Of a stretch of 64,000 bases of DNA, positions 12,101-23,699 are shown piece by piece. Every line of letters starts with the position of its first letter. Positions within the stretch are counted from its first letter, which is position 1. The stretch is from Apostichopus japonicus (Eukaryota; Echinodermata; Holothuroidea; Aspidochirotida; Stichopodidae). The translations under genes were made by a program, and so were the position numbers. Location of the stretch: the NCBI RefSeq assembly GCF_037975245.1, contig NC_092568.1, forward strand, positions 62,001 to 126,000. Reading direction: 5' to 3'. The notes beneath the pieces are model-generated. The model saw nothing but the letters and a program-made list of their open reading frames with translations, was not told the origin of the DNA and searched no databases.

Positions 12101-13891
12101 ACAGTTTGCGTGTACTTTTTTATCTTTAGTTTTGTTCATTAACTTCCTATCACACATTTACATTATGAAACGAAGGTGGCGAGAAAAAAAAATACTGTTT
12201 GTTTTCCATGGTAACAACAGCAATCGATCAAAATAATGTATCAATGAAAATTCATCGTACAAAATAAATTCATTAGATAAGCAGTGGCAAAATAGTCGTG
12301 GGAACTTGAGTTTTTGCCAAAGTTACGTCAGATGTCTGCAGCATAGCTTTAACAAGTCGTCCCTAGATTTCGTTATGTCATTGAGCTGAAATATAACCAC
12401 AGAATGTGTCAGTTATATGTAATAATAAATACAATAATTAATTAGGGAGTTATATTGTTCTATTTTTAATATTGCATAACTTATTTTGTTCTTCAATTAA
12501 GTTCTGGTGTAATTTTTGTAATATGCGTTTTAATAGATACCTGAACTACATTTCTTTCTCCTTTTTGTGCCTATGCTTATTTCCTCCTTTTTTCATGCAA
12601 TATTATCATTTTTAACCTCTTTTATATGTACTTGTTTCATAATATTCATGTAGATACGTGGAATACATTTATTCATATATTCCGTAGCAGTGAAGGGTTT
12701 ATTCATTCTCTACTATATGTAAGTTATTTAATAATTATTTTACAAAATTCGCACATGAAATACATTTCGATATGTATGTTGCGTAAAATTCATTAAAAGA
12801 ATTCAAATTAATTAACATTTCATTTCTTTACTTTCTTATCTATAGTTATGTTGTTTATTTCTTCGCACTGATTTTTTTCAGGCTTTTTTATACGGTACGT
12901 ATAAGTTTATCGATTTGTAAAGAAAGCATTGTATATCTTTTCGTCTTCAGTTTGTTTCACAGATCTCATTTTAATTCTCAAAGATTCCAGTTCCTGTTTA
13001 TGGTTAGATAATATTAATTAAATAGATACATGAAATAAAGATACGTATTTATATCATTTATAAATAAAATTGTATTAAGACAAGACTGATTTCATTCTTC
13101 AAGCTTTTTCCACCAAAACAACAACAACATTTAGTGTATCCCGCAAACAATTTCTTAACCCCCCTCTTTTACCAGCAGGGTCATAGTCTCTTATTATTGT
13201 TTATAATATTATAAAGAGGAACGAGACTCGAGATGTAATAACAATATGGATACTCAGGATAATTAACCATTACCATGCAACTGTTGCTATGGCATAGCAA
13301 CATATGACCCAACTGGCAAAGGAAGTACAATATCCCATCTTCCCTATGGGAGCGATGATATATATAACGATATGGGTACAGTGGGAAAGCAGACTTTCAT
13401 CTGTTTTGGTCAAGTAATCAAGAAAAATGTACAAAGTAAAAAGTTATGTAACACAACTGTGATTAAAACTGATGGAAATGATCGCACCATTTTAATTGCA
13501 TCTAAGACCCCTCACCCAAACCAAATTTGTATAATGCAAGGTTGGGGGGGGGGTGCCTTCATTATGTCTTTCGCTCGTATGCATGCATGGTTTATTCCTG
13601 GATATAACTCTTCATAATTAGGATGCGGAAATCTGTTCTAAGTTAAAGAACAGTACCGCTGCAGAAACACTTCACATATGCTACTTTATGCTAAGGTATA
13701 CGTAGCCTTTGTTAAGGCGTATCGGTCAATTTTTCTTTGCCAAATGCGCTGAGTCGATCCTTACTCGATTCATCACGCTGTGAGCGATTCGTTCCTGTGT
13801 GAAGCGTATGTAGAAAGGGGAGGAAAATAAAACAGCGGTAGAATTTTCCTCTTTGTATATGTAGGGAGACTCATGGAGCAGACTCATCAGA
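9181..13891. other. Intergenic, no gene seen
   Basis: Short frames here are C-rich or P-rich low-complexity translations. Features seen are several poly-C/G runs and a 9-nt exact inverted pair of CCAAT boxes (TGATTGGTT at 10631-10639, AACCAATCA at 10658-10666). Confidence 0.5.
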
Positions 13892-14464
13892 GTCTAAGGC
13901 AGTGGTTCTCGAAGTGGTCCCTGCCGCCCCCCCCCCCGGGGGGCGTTGTGAAGTCTCAAGGGGCGCTAGATGGTACACGGGGAGTAAGGGGTGTTGGCAC
14001 TGATTTGGGGTCCCTGGCGATTACGACACATCACTGCAGCGATCTGGCCTTGATGTTACTGGGAGAGGCGATCTGCGTCTCTTCCTCACTAGGATGGAAC
14101 CAGACATTCGTTATCTCGCAGCGTTACACCAAGCTCACCCTTCACACTGACTGAACGACATTTTGGCTCTCTATACCAGTTTCACAGGGTGCCTGCTTTC
14201 TGCGGGTTTTTGTTGTTCTTGCAAACAGAAAAAGTTAACTGAGAAAAAAATATTGTTGAGATAAAATTCATCATCTTGTAGGGAATGTAGGCTATTTTTT
14301 TATTCCTATATGCATATCTTCGGACAATCTGATTGCTCGCTTGGGCGGCCGACTATGAATGGTAGGTCGAGGGGAGGGGGTCGAGGGGAGGGGGACATTG
14401 GGATAGTTCAAGATGGTTGAAGGGGGCGGTCGTCTAAAAAAGTTTGAGAACCACTGGTCTAAGG
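13892..14464 (+). mobile_element. hAT-family non-autonomous DNA transposon with 8-bp target duplications
   Basis: The element (13900-14456, 557 bp) starts CAGTGGTTCTCGAAGTGG and ends with the inverted form of CAGTGGTTCTCAAACTTTTT. It is flanked by exact 8-bp duplications GTCTAAGG (13892-13899 and 14457-14464). The terminal inverted repeats and 8-bp duplication are typical of hAT elements. Inside, 14067-14150 reads in one frame as a hAT transposase C-terminus. Most of the transposase is missing, so the copy cannot move itself. Confidence 0.92.
14067..14150 (+). pseudogene. hAT transposase C-terminal remnant
   Basis: The frame reads GDLRLFLT followed by RMEPDIRYLAALHQAHPSH and a TGA stop. Endings of the form L..L...HQAHPSH are characteristic of hAT transposases of the ZBED/SCAND3-related type. 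Only the last part survives between the element's ends. Confidence 0.85.
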
Positions 14465-16280
14465 TATACGTAGATCTAGTCTATAAATTACCACTAAAAT
14501 CATGTACAGTCCTTGTATTTTAACTATATATGCAAACACCCGACCGTGGTGACTTATTTTACCAAATTTATCGAGCTACTGTTACTGGGGGAATCTGTCA
14601 ATCTTATTTCACATGCCACAGGTGTTTTAACCTAATCACTTTGTTTTTAGTTCCTTTCAAAGAAACCGAGATTTATCGATCAAACATTTAAAAACCCATT
14701 AACGCTTTTATAACCACGTCGGTGAATTCAAACACCTTTGGAATGTAACAGCATTTTCATAACCAGGGATGATGTGTTACTTTGTATATTGAACCTTTGT
14801 CAATAGTTACCGATGACGTTTACCTCATTAAACCAGATAATTTCAAGAAATGGAGTAAGAATTTTAGTTCGGCTATTGGCCATTGCCAGTACAGTATACT
14901 AACATATACGTGAAGGCCTATAACGTTTATTACGTAACTATATTGGCCGTTGCCAGTGCAGTATGCTAGCCTATATACGTAACTATATCGTGACCCTGTT
15001 GGGGTTTATATGACCCTCTTCCTCTTTACAACAATTTACTATGTTTATTACGCGTTTTGGAATACAGAAGATACCGTAACTAAGGATTTACAATTTATAC
15101 GTCATGCTTAAGGTAGCGTATATGGGTTAACCAAACTTCCTCGAATTTCTCTCACATGAAAAACTGGAGGGGGTGATTTCAACCGTAAACTGCAGAGCAA
15201 ATAACGTCCTGTCCCTAAATAACGATCGGGTATGATGATAGGGAACACCCCCCCCCCACCCACCCCAAATAGTGTTGACGCGAATTTGTGCCAGAACACA
15301 TTTTTTTCTCGTTTACTGTTGTTTAATAGATGACATCAGAATCCAAAAATAGTAATATTCAGTAGTGATTTTATAGGGACATGAGGATGTGATATCTCTT
15401 CATATTTATCTCCTTTAGCTGATTAATTTACCTTCGTTAATTGTGTCGATGTTTTTGCTAATCCGATCATTCCACAAAGCATGACATTATTCTCGTCACG
15501 TTTACAAAGAAAACCGTTAACTGAAACTCGCTGGTAAATAACATAATTATATTCCATTATTATATATATCTAATATATTTGGTTGGTTCTTCTCATAGAA
15601 GAAATTCAACAAATTAATATACACATTTTTATTTTTTTTTATTTTTTTATTTTTATTATGGAATAGCGTATCTACCTGCAGTGATACTATTTTGTTACTA
15701 TAGCAACACAAACATAACCAGGTGTGAAAAGGTGCATGTGAACTTTATGCCAATATAGATCCATATTTTTGTTATATTATCTTCTTAACCATATATTAAC
15801 ACACAATGTGAAATGAAAATGTGTGAATTCCAACACAGTTTTACTAATGTGGTTTTAACAGGTAGATAAATGGCGTTTGGTCGATTTCTCGTGATGAAAT
15901 TTTCACTATAACCGTTGCTAAAGTATTGTCTTGAAATACGATATAGTGTCTCAATCATCCAGCCGTTTTTCTCAGTAAAATCAAATAAATCGACACCAAA
16001 CGAATCTGGAGTGACGTAAATGCATGTATTACCAAATAGTTCAACAGGTGAACTGATGTCCAATTTCTCTTTTATTACAATGATTAGGCTGTTGTTCTAA
16101 GAATGCGTAATTTTCTTACAATGGCATATTATGTAGTTGCGATACAATATCTTAAACCTTTTATCATTATTAAGTATGCATAAGTATAGATAAATTTCTT
16201 ATAAAAGGTAAAGGTGGAACTGCATAGCACATATGCTTCCAAGTTTTGTACTCAAGTCATGCTGGATTTACATCATAGAG
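14465..16280. other. Intergenic, no gene seen
   Basis: AT-rich. A 92-codon minus-strand frame at 15785-16063 has no recognisable domain or splice context and is not called. Confidence 0.4.
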
Positions 16281-16625
16281 TTATCATTGTTTTTCAAATA
16301 AGTATTTTTAATTAAATATTTTTAATTGTTTGTAAATGTTAATGATGGAGCTAAATGACAGGGACGTTTCCAATTTAATTTGTGCTAAACTCATGCTAAA
16401 TATACAGAGTTGACTTTTTTAATTGGTATTATTAATATATATATATATATATTTTTGGTATAAATGTGATTGATGGAGCTGAAAGACATTACCAACTTAA
16501 TTTGTGCTAAAATCATTCTAAATGTGATTATCTTTTTCATTAGTATTATTAATAACTATTTTTATTTGTTTTATATATGTTAATGATGTAGCTGAATGAC
16601 ACGGATGTTTCCAACTTAATATACT
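16281..16625 (+). repeat. Three-unit degenerate tandem repeat (about 114-127 bp period)
   Basis: Units begin near 16338, 16465 and 16579. They share TTAATGATGGAGCTAAATGA followed by TTCCAATTTAATTTGTGCTA, with T-rich or (TA)n spacers between units. Confidence 0.8.
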
Positions 16626-16904
16626 ATAGAAATATATATATAACATGATCAGTGATCATTAATTTTCAATTAATTTTTTAATAATTAAATAAAAGTCTTA
16701 TCAGAATTACACATATATACGAACAAAGTGGTCCAAGAGTGAAGCTGTCACCGACACTTTATTATACAACAGAATGTCATATTCTGTAAGTTATAGTTCG
16801 TACCACTGTTATCTGATGTCAGTAATTATGAGGTTTGATAAAGTTGATGATATTTGCACAAAAAAATTATTTCTTTTTGCAAATTTTTTGAAAATCACAT
16901 GTAA

Positions 16905-17215
16905 GGTACCTCTTTATATATGCCTAATAGATGATTGGAAATGGTCGATAACTCAGTTTACATCCAAAGCAAAAATATACGGTACCTCTCTTTACATATT
17001 TCTATATATGATTGGAAATGATCGATAACTAAGTTGATAAAAGCACTGATGTATGGTACCTCTCCTTATATATGCATAATAGATGATTGGAAATGATCGA
17101 TAACTCAGTTTATAACCGAAGCAATGATGTACGGTACTTCTCTTTATATATGCCTAATAGATGAATGGAAATGGTCGAAATGGTTGATAACTAAGTTTAC
17201 CATAGCAATGATGGC
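16905..17215 (+). repeat. Four-unit minisatellite (74-78 bp period)
   Basis: Units start with GGTACCTCT or GGTACTTCT at 16905, 16981, 17055 and 17133. Each contains GATTGGAAATG(G/A)TCGATAACT. The first copies are well conserved and the last carries a small insertion. Confidence 0.9.
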
Positions 17216-18303
17216 ACCGTGTCATCAGCGTTTTGATTTTCTAGAAAGTTAATGACCTCCCTTTGTAAACACCTTAGGTTGACCAATGCAATTCAGGATA
17301 CACTCAAAATGACACCCGAAGATAGAAAACTGCAGTTTTTTGAAATATTGTGTTTTCTTGATATCTTTTTCCTTGTCTTATGCCAATTAGACAGGTTTAA
17401 AAATAAACCTTATTTACTCCACGACAAGTTCTCACTACTTAGTCATGGCCGTCTTCCACACCACCATCCTTCTCTGTCCACATCTGTTCCTTTCATACAA
17501 CTCGCCCCCCCCCCTTCCCCTCTCCAAAAAATGTTCCACTGAATCTCAGTGTTAAATATCTTCCTTATATATAGATGATCAAGCCTTAGATATTAAAATT
17601 CAAATTATAATAAGCTTTTGCTATAATCTATGGTTTACACCGAACTGGGCCAATGGCCAACGCTCGTTAGGGGAGTTCTCTGGTAGCGGTAATATTTAGC
17701 TACGGTAAAACACGTGCTGCTTGAGAGAGCATATTGCGTAATATTACACCTAAAGAGAGAGAAAAAAATCGTTTGCCCTTTCCCAATCCCATTATTTAAT
17801 AGTCAAAAGTCACTGTGTCACAGAACTCTTAGCATATTTCATTTTTGTTTACAGATACGATGACTGGCAGAATAAACAAATTCTGAACCTCGTACCCCAT
17901 TCAAAGGAACCAAAGTTTGCACCGATACGATGAATTGGTATCAAATTTTATGAGCCGGTGTGCTTCCAAGCCCAGCCTCTCTCTAAACAACGTGGTGGAT
18001 TGGGCAACCCTTACGATCTGTGAATAAAGCGACAGTTGTGTTGGTTCACAAGTGTAGCTAGCTAGCTCCCAAAACTGGTTACAGTTTGATTCAAAGACTT
18101 CTGTCACTTTCATTCCGTTGTGCGTGTGCGTCGCTCGCGGTTCAGTTGAAGTTTTATTTTACGCGGCATTCTTTGTCCTACCATTCATGCTGCGGGCCGG
18201 ACGTACGAGTGCATATTCACACCAAGGAGGTTCAGTCGTGAGCGCATTGATGCAGACGACAGGTACGCTTACGTTTCATCGTTTGGTTTATATATAGGTA
18301 GGC

Positions 18304-18366
18304 TATATCTATCTATCTATATATATATAGATAGATAGATATATCTATATATATAGATATATATAT

Positions 18367-18448
<82 letters not shown>
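18304..18448 (+). repeat. (TATC)n/(TA)n microsatellite with palindromic core
   Basis: ATCTATCTATC, TA repeats and GATAGATAGAT follow each other, forming a self-complementary start, then a long (TA)n run. Confidence 0.95.
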
Positions 18449-18450
<2 letters not shown>

Positions 18451-20363
18451 ACTTTCGAAACACTTCGTAGCAGGCAGGTTAACAGTACCTACCGGTATAA
18501 TGATAATGATTAAAAATAGAAATAAAGATGCACTGCGTTATTCCACTGTTATCAATGAACTTTGCCTTCCTGTAAACTAGTGTGGGGTTGCGCATATACA
18601 TTTAGCATATTGCTAACGTATTGTTTAGAAAAAAATTTAAATAGATAAATATGACAGTCATATATCTATATGTGGGCATGAATGTGTACTCTAACTAATT
18701 TAATTAATTTATTAAGCTGTACAGAAGAACATTCTTTTACATACAAGCTAGCAGCCTAGGTTAACAGAAGTCAGTTTTAAGTTAAGTCAGTATTTTATAT
18801 TTATGTATAGATGATAGAGATAAATCTGAGATCAGGCTCTTTTTCGAGTCGCATTAACTAATCAACATGAGTTTGTACCCTAATTCCCGAGTAAAGGAGC
18901 TTCCATCACCATTCCTACCTTCTGTTTATCTCCTCCCCCACCCCACACCCCCACCCCACCCCCACCCCGTGATGGTGACGAAGTTGTAAGACGTTCATCT
19001 TCCTCTTTTATAGGGCTATTCATTCTGTACCATACATCATATACAAGATAAGTTTGCGTTAACTGTTTATGGTAATAGCCATAACTTCCATTAGCTACAA
19101 TACCCACGTAGTTCATGTACATCTTAACGTTGAAGATAACAATCAGAACGCCACAAGTTTCACAAAGTTACGGTACAAAAACAGAGAGGTATGCTCTGTT
19201 ATACCCAAACTTGACATTGATGTCATGAGATCTTTCTCACATTTCAGAGACTATCCATCACCCTCTCCAATAACAAGTCAAACTGCTTTACCAAACAAGT
19301 TCACGTTAGAGAGCCATAGATGCTATAGAATAGGATCATCCTTCGAGTCCGATGTTTGATGCAAGCAAACTTAGTTGAAAAGCCCGGCAAATAAAGTATA
19401 TATGCTTTCTGTATACATAGTCTGCTTGGTGAAGTCATATATAGGAATCGCTCAATTCACGTTGTTCAGGTAACTTTGTTCGTATGTATAGTAGATAATA
19501 TCTGTACACGCAAATAGTACAACTGACATATAACCCTTCACCCTTACTAGTTCCAGCTAGTGCAGTAAAAGTGTCTTCTGAATTATTAAAAAGAAAAGAA
19601 AACTAAAACGTATGAGCCATTGCTTGAAGGATGACCTTTGACACCGTTCAATTAATTAAGAATTGTTATTGGCCATTAGAAGCAATTTCATTAACATTTA
19701 CAACTTTTTTTTAAATCGTCCATGACTCAATAACCAACGTGTCTGGACTCTTAATATCATATACATGATCACAATACATATGTTTCAATCAAAACGAAAT
19801 CAACTTTGATAGATAGATGACATGTATGAACTCAAAAACAGTTTTCCATTCTTTTGTTGGACCATGAAATATAAAAACTAGAAGCCTTCTGCCAAATTAC
19901 GAATTGTGAAACTCACCTCCAGGTACAAATATAAGGAAGGAAATAAGAACGCATTGTTAAAAGAATTAGAATGGGGTCGCTGATTAACCTGAAAGGAGAA
20001 GTGATATTCCGTCTGCAAGCAAGGTTGAAATGTTGACTCAAATGCAGGTCGAATTAATGATGTTGTTGTGTAAAGGAAGCGATGAAGTACGCCTCATTGA
20101 CAATTCATGTTATCATCAATTCAATATACCTTACACGGTACTTCCTATGGTAAGCATGGTTTTTCATACATGTGTACATGCATCACATGGGTTTTTCATT
20201 TTACCTAATAAAAAGAACGAATTTATTATGATGGAAGTTTTAAACCATCTTGGGCATAGATTATATTTTAATATTTATTTTGAAAGATCAGATTTTCAAT
20301 GATTAGTTAATTATTATTCAGACGATTAGCATATAACGCCCCCCCCCACCCCAACCCCCACAC

Positions 20364-20385
20364 CTCTCTCTCTCTCTCTCTCTCT
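20364..20385 (+). repeat. (TC)n microsatellite
   Basis: Eleven TC units follow a C-rich stretch. Confidence 0.95.
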
Positions 20386-22804
20386 GCCCAATCCCGGGAC
20401 CCAGAATGAAAAGGCTTGCCTTCTGCAGTACAATTTCGACCAGTAAGTTAACATCAATATAGTAATTTCTTTCGGTAGTACATCATCGTCACATCTTGTT
20501 AGCCTTCATGGCGTTCCATAGAAGCAAGTTTACTGCGATCATGAAGGATCTTTCAAAGTTTTTTTCTTCTTCTTTGTTTACAATTTTGCGGCCATTTTTG
20601 TTCCCGATATTTCTGTTTATCATACAAAGACCAATGAATGAAGACAAGCGAGCGTGAATTGAGCTCGATAAATAATGGTGATCTTTTGAACTTGTCTAAG
20701 CCTGTTTGAAGGCGATAGTCGTAAAATGAGGAGAATAACCACATTCTTTAACTATACCGTCAATCATGATATTTGGGCAAAATCGGTGAATGGGTGCGTA
20801 TGACTACATATATCTTCGACTTAAGTACGAGGCACCGGTATGTGTTTAATCATTTGTAGTAAATTTCAATAAGACAAATAGTGTATAAGTTTAGTCCTGC
20901 ACACGATGGTATTGTAATTAACTCTCTCAATTTTGAAAATTTCAAGATTAAGCTTCGATAAGAACTGCGCATGTCCATTTCTCTGATGTCACAACGGATG
21001 ATTGTGACTACGACAAGATATGATAACATGTGAACTGCATTTACGTTAATTCGTTATCATAAACAGAGATATGGTTTGTCTAGCCCTTTTGCTCCCCCCC
21101 CCCCCCCATAACTCATCACCTCTCGACTCCCACGCCCATTCTCAGGTGTTAACTTGGTCCGTTGTTGCAGTATAAATGTATATACATGTACATGTTGTTA
21201 GAAAATAGTTACATGTAAATCATAACTTCAGTAATGTAAGTTTAGAGCAATATCCTACAATTATCAATTGACACCAAAACTACCGTCTATGCATGCATGG
21301 TATTGTTCTACACGACTGTAACCTTCAAACAGATAATTAACAAAAAGATAACTCTTCTATCTTGTTAAACTAGATATAAATAGGTTAAACAATATCCACG
21401 TCTACGACAACAATTATTGAACACAAGCACGCACCACGCATGTTTTGGCGTTCCATATAACTGAATAACTACGCAAGTGATTGTATAGGCATCTTATTAA
21501 AGTATTGTACTCTTATATGCGGCATCAGACTAATACATGCACGAATGACTGTTGAAGATGTCAGCCGGTATTTTGCGGTATGACAACTTACTGATACCAA
21601 TCAACTAGTATGATTGGGTTTCCCCGTGGCCTTTACCCCAGTAACCCCAGCGGTTTCCCTTTGGCAACGTCAACAAAGCTGTTTTACCTCAAAAATCGAA
21701 CAAAGGGAAAAGTCACCACAGCCCACTGGAGTGTGACAAGTTATTGTTCCCGTTCTATTATAGGGCCATTCTGCAGTACTTTATGTACCCGTCTCTTTCT
21801 CTCTCTCTCTTTCTCCACCTCCGTCTCTCTCTGTAAATACGTTTATTTTCGCGGGTAATTGTTTGCGATGCCAACAACTCGAGCGCTTCATTTACCTATT
21901 ACCCATCGGCTATGTGTTAAAGGTAACACTCTTCTCGTTGTATAACCCCCAAGAGATCACACTTACTATGACTATATCTATAAGCATAAGGTTTAATAAT
22001 AAGAAGAAAAAAATGTCGGAGTCAATTTATAAAATGTGTCAGTCAAGTGGAGACATTCAATTGCTAAGGTATACCTATGAAATTTCTTCTTCAAATTGTT
22101 AAGTTTTTATTCAACAAACTTCTGACGAAGATAATAAGGGCTTTCTGAAGCAAGTGAAAAAGAGCTGCAGGCATGATACTGTTCTTTGTAGCAAATTGTA
22201 CAGATTTTTAAGGAGATTAAAATAGTGATGATTTTGGTATAGCCTATAGTTTCTCCAAGTCATATAACTGTATGTCCAGCCATATAGTAAGCCATATAAA
22301 AGTGTTTATCTATTTGCGATGACAACAAACAAATAGTTTTTGTTAATGGAACTTTGCATCTATAGTATCGTACAATACAGAATGGGTCTATTTGTTTCCG
22401 GCTTATGACAAAGGACCGGGAAAGCCCATTTTTTTCTTAAAGCGATAGAGCCCTATGTACGGCTCTGTTTGAGTGTTCATTCTAGCGCCCTCTTTATATA
22501 CCAGATTCTTTCTTTTTCTTTTCTTTTTGGGGTTAAAGTTCAAATCTTCCTAAAATAGACAGAATCAGTTTACTAAACAAATAATTTTTGGATTCGATAA
22601 AGTTCTGTATAAATATGACACCGCTTCCAAAAATAAGTCAGAAAATAAATAAATACAACAAATAAATACAAAATATACACAGGTCTTGTTAATTTTCTGC
22701 CTTACACTTAATTAATGGGATGAGTAATTTGCCGTTCTACAAAGTAAACATATTCGTTTTCAATGTGAAGTGAGGAGGTTATGGGAAGGTGCGGGGATCA
22801 GTGG

Positions 22805-22930
22805 TTTGTTTACTATATCTCAGGTAAATGTTAAATAACACCGGTCCCAGCACCGAACCCTGTGGAACACCATAGGATACGCCAACAGCATTAGAAACAA
22901 ATGTCTACAATGCGAACTCTCTGGCTACGA
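22805..22930 (-). pseudogene. Non-LTR retrotransposon reverse transcriptase fragment
   Basis: On the minus strand the sequence reads YGVPQGSVLGPVLFNIYL, the reverse transcriptase motif before the catalytic FADD box, seen in LINE elements of the Jockey/CR1 type. Upstream, SQRVRIVDICF is in a different frame, so at least one frameshift has occurred. No FADD box or endonuclease was found. This is a dead fragment. Confidence 0.85.
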
Positions 22931-23040
22931 TTAGTACTAAAGGATTTACAGCATGTAACTCCTATCGATTTACACTTGTCAGTTACATGAGATTCACTGC
23001 ATTTTGAGCAGGATGGGCTAGATGGTGTATATAAGACATT

Positions 23041-23075
23041 GACCTCAAGTTGAAGTGGCCGAAACGTTGGCAGAT
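23041..23075 (+). other. Possible decayed hammerhead / Penelope-like terminal motif
   Basis: TTGAAGTGGCCGAAACGTTG resembles the 3' half of ribozymes of Penelope-like elements (stem II GGCC, GAAA core, ACGT). The CUGANGA core is broken here, so this would be an inactive relic at best. Confidence 0.25.
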
Positions 23076-23403
23076 GTTACATCTTTTGACGAAAAATCGA
23101 TCTTAAACAATGCACAAGGATAAGCCAATATTTAGGCGGTTGCCACGATTATGATTAAGTTCACGTATTTCATTACTAACTGATAAACCAGCTTGGAAAA
23201 CTTCAGGATTATTTTTTGGTTGGCTTAATAGAACTTTCAGATGATCGTTAATAGCATTCTTAACGACAGAGTTTACATCATGATTTTGATTAACAATCGA
23301 TATAAGAAAGAATATAATATATAATAAAATAATGACGATAATGGTGAGGGACTGGTGTGTGGAGGGGGTTAGTAGTGGTGGAGTTGATGGGATGATATGA
23401 TGG

Positions 23404-23640
23404 TGATTGACAGATAGTGCTGGAGAACGTGATGTGATAAGGACGGGAATGGTGATGATAGTAGTGATGGTGATGGATGTGATGATGGTGCTGGTGGTGC
23501 CGATGATGATGTTGATAATGGTGATAGTGTCGGTAGTGGAGGTGATGGTGGTAATTATGGTTTTGGTGGTGGTAGTGGTGATGATAGTGGTATCGTCGGT
23601 GGTGATGATGATTGTGATGAAGGGTGATGGTGATTGGGAA
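23404..23640 (+). repeat. (GTGATG)-type degenerate simple repeat
   Basis: Trinucleotide-like GTG/ATG/GTA repeats open long frames on both strands that are compositional artefacts. Confidence 0.9.
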
Positions 23641-23699
23641 ATATCTTCTAATAAAAGTTGTGTCATACAATCGAGTAACAGGAGTGGGATTTGTAGTAA

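Larger units (their letters stand above)
17216..22804. other. Intergenic, no gene supported
   Basis: Holds a (TA/TATC)n tract, a (TC)n tract and a CpG-richer patch at about 18110-18270. Reading frames of 60-96 codons show no domain, compositional bias or splice signals to support them. Confidence 0.4.

Noticed and set aside
15785-16063. 92-codon minus-strand frame
   Set aside because: Composition is less biased than others, but no similarity or flanking splice sites could be supported.
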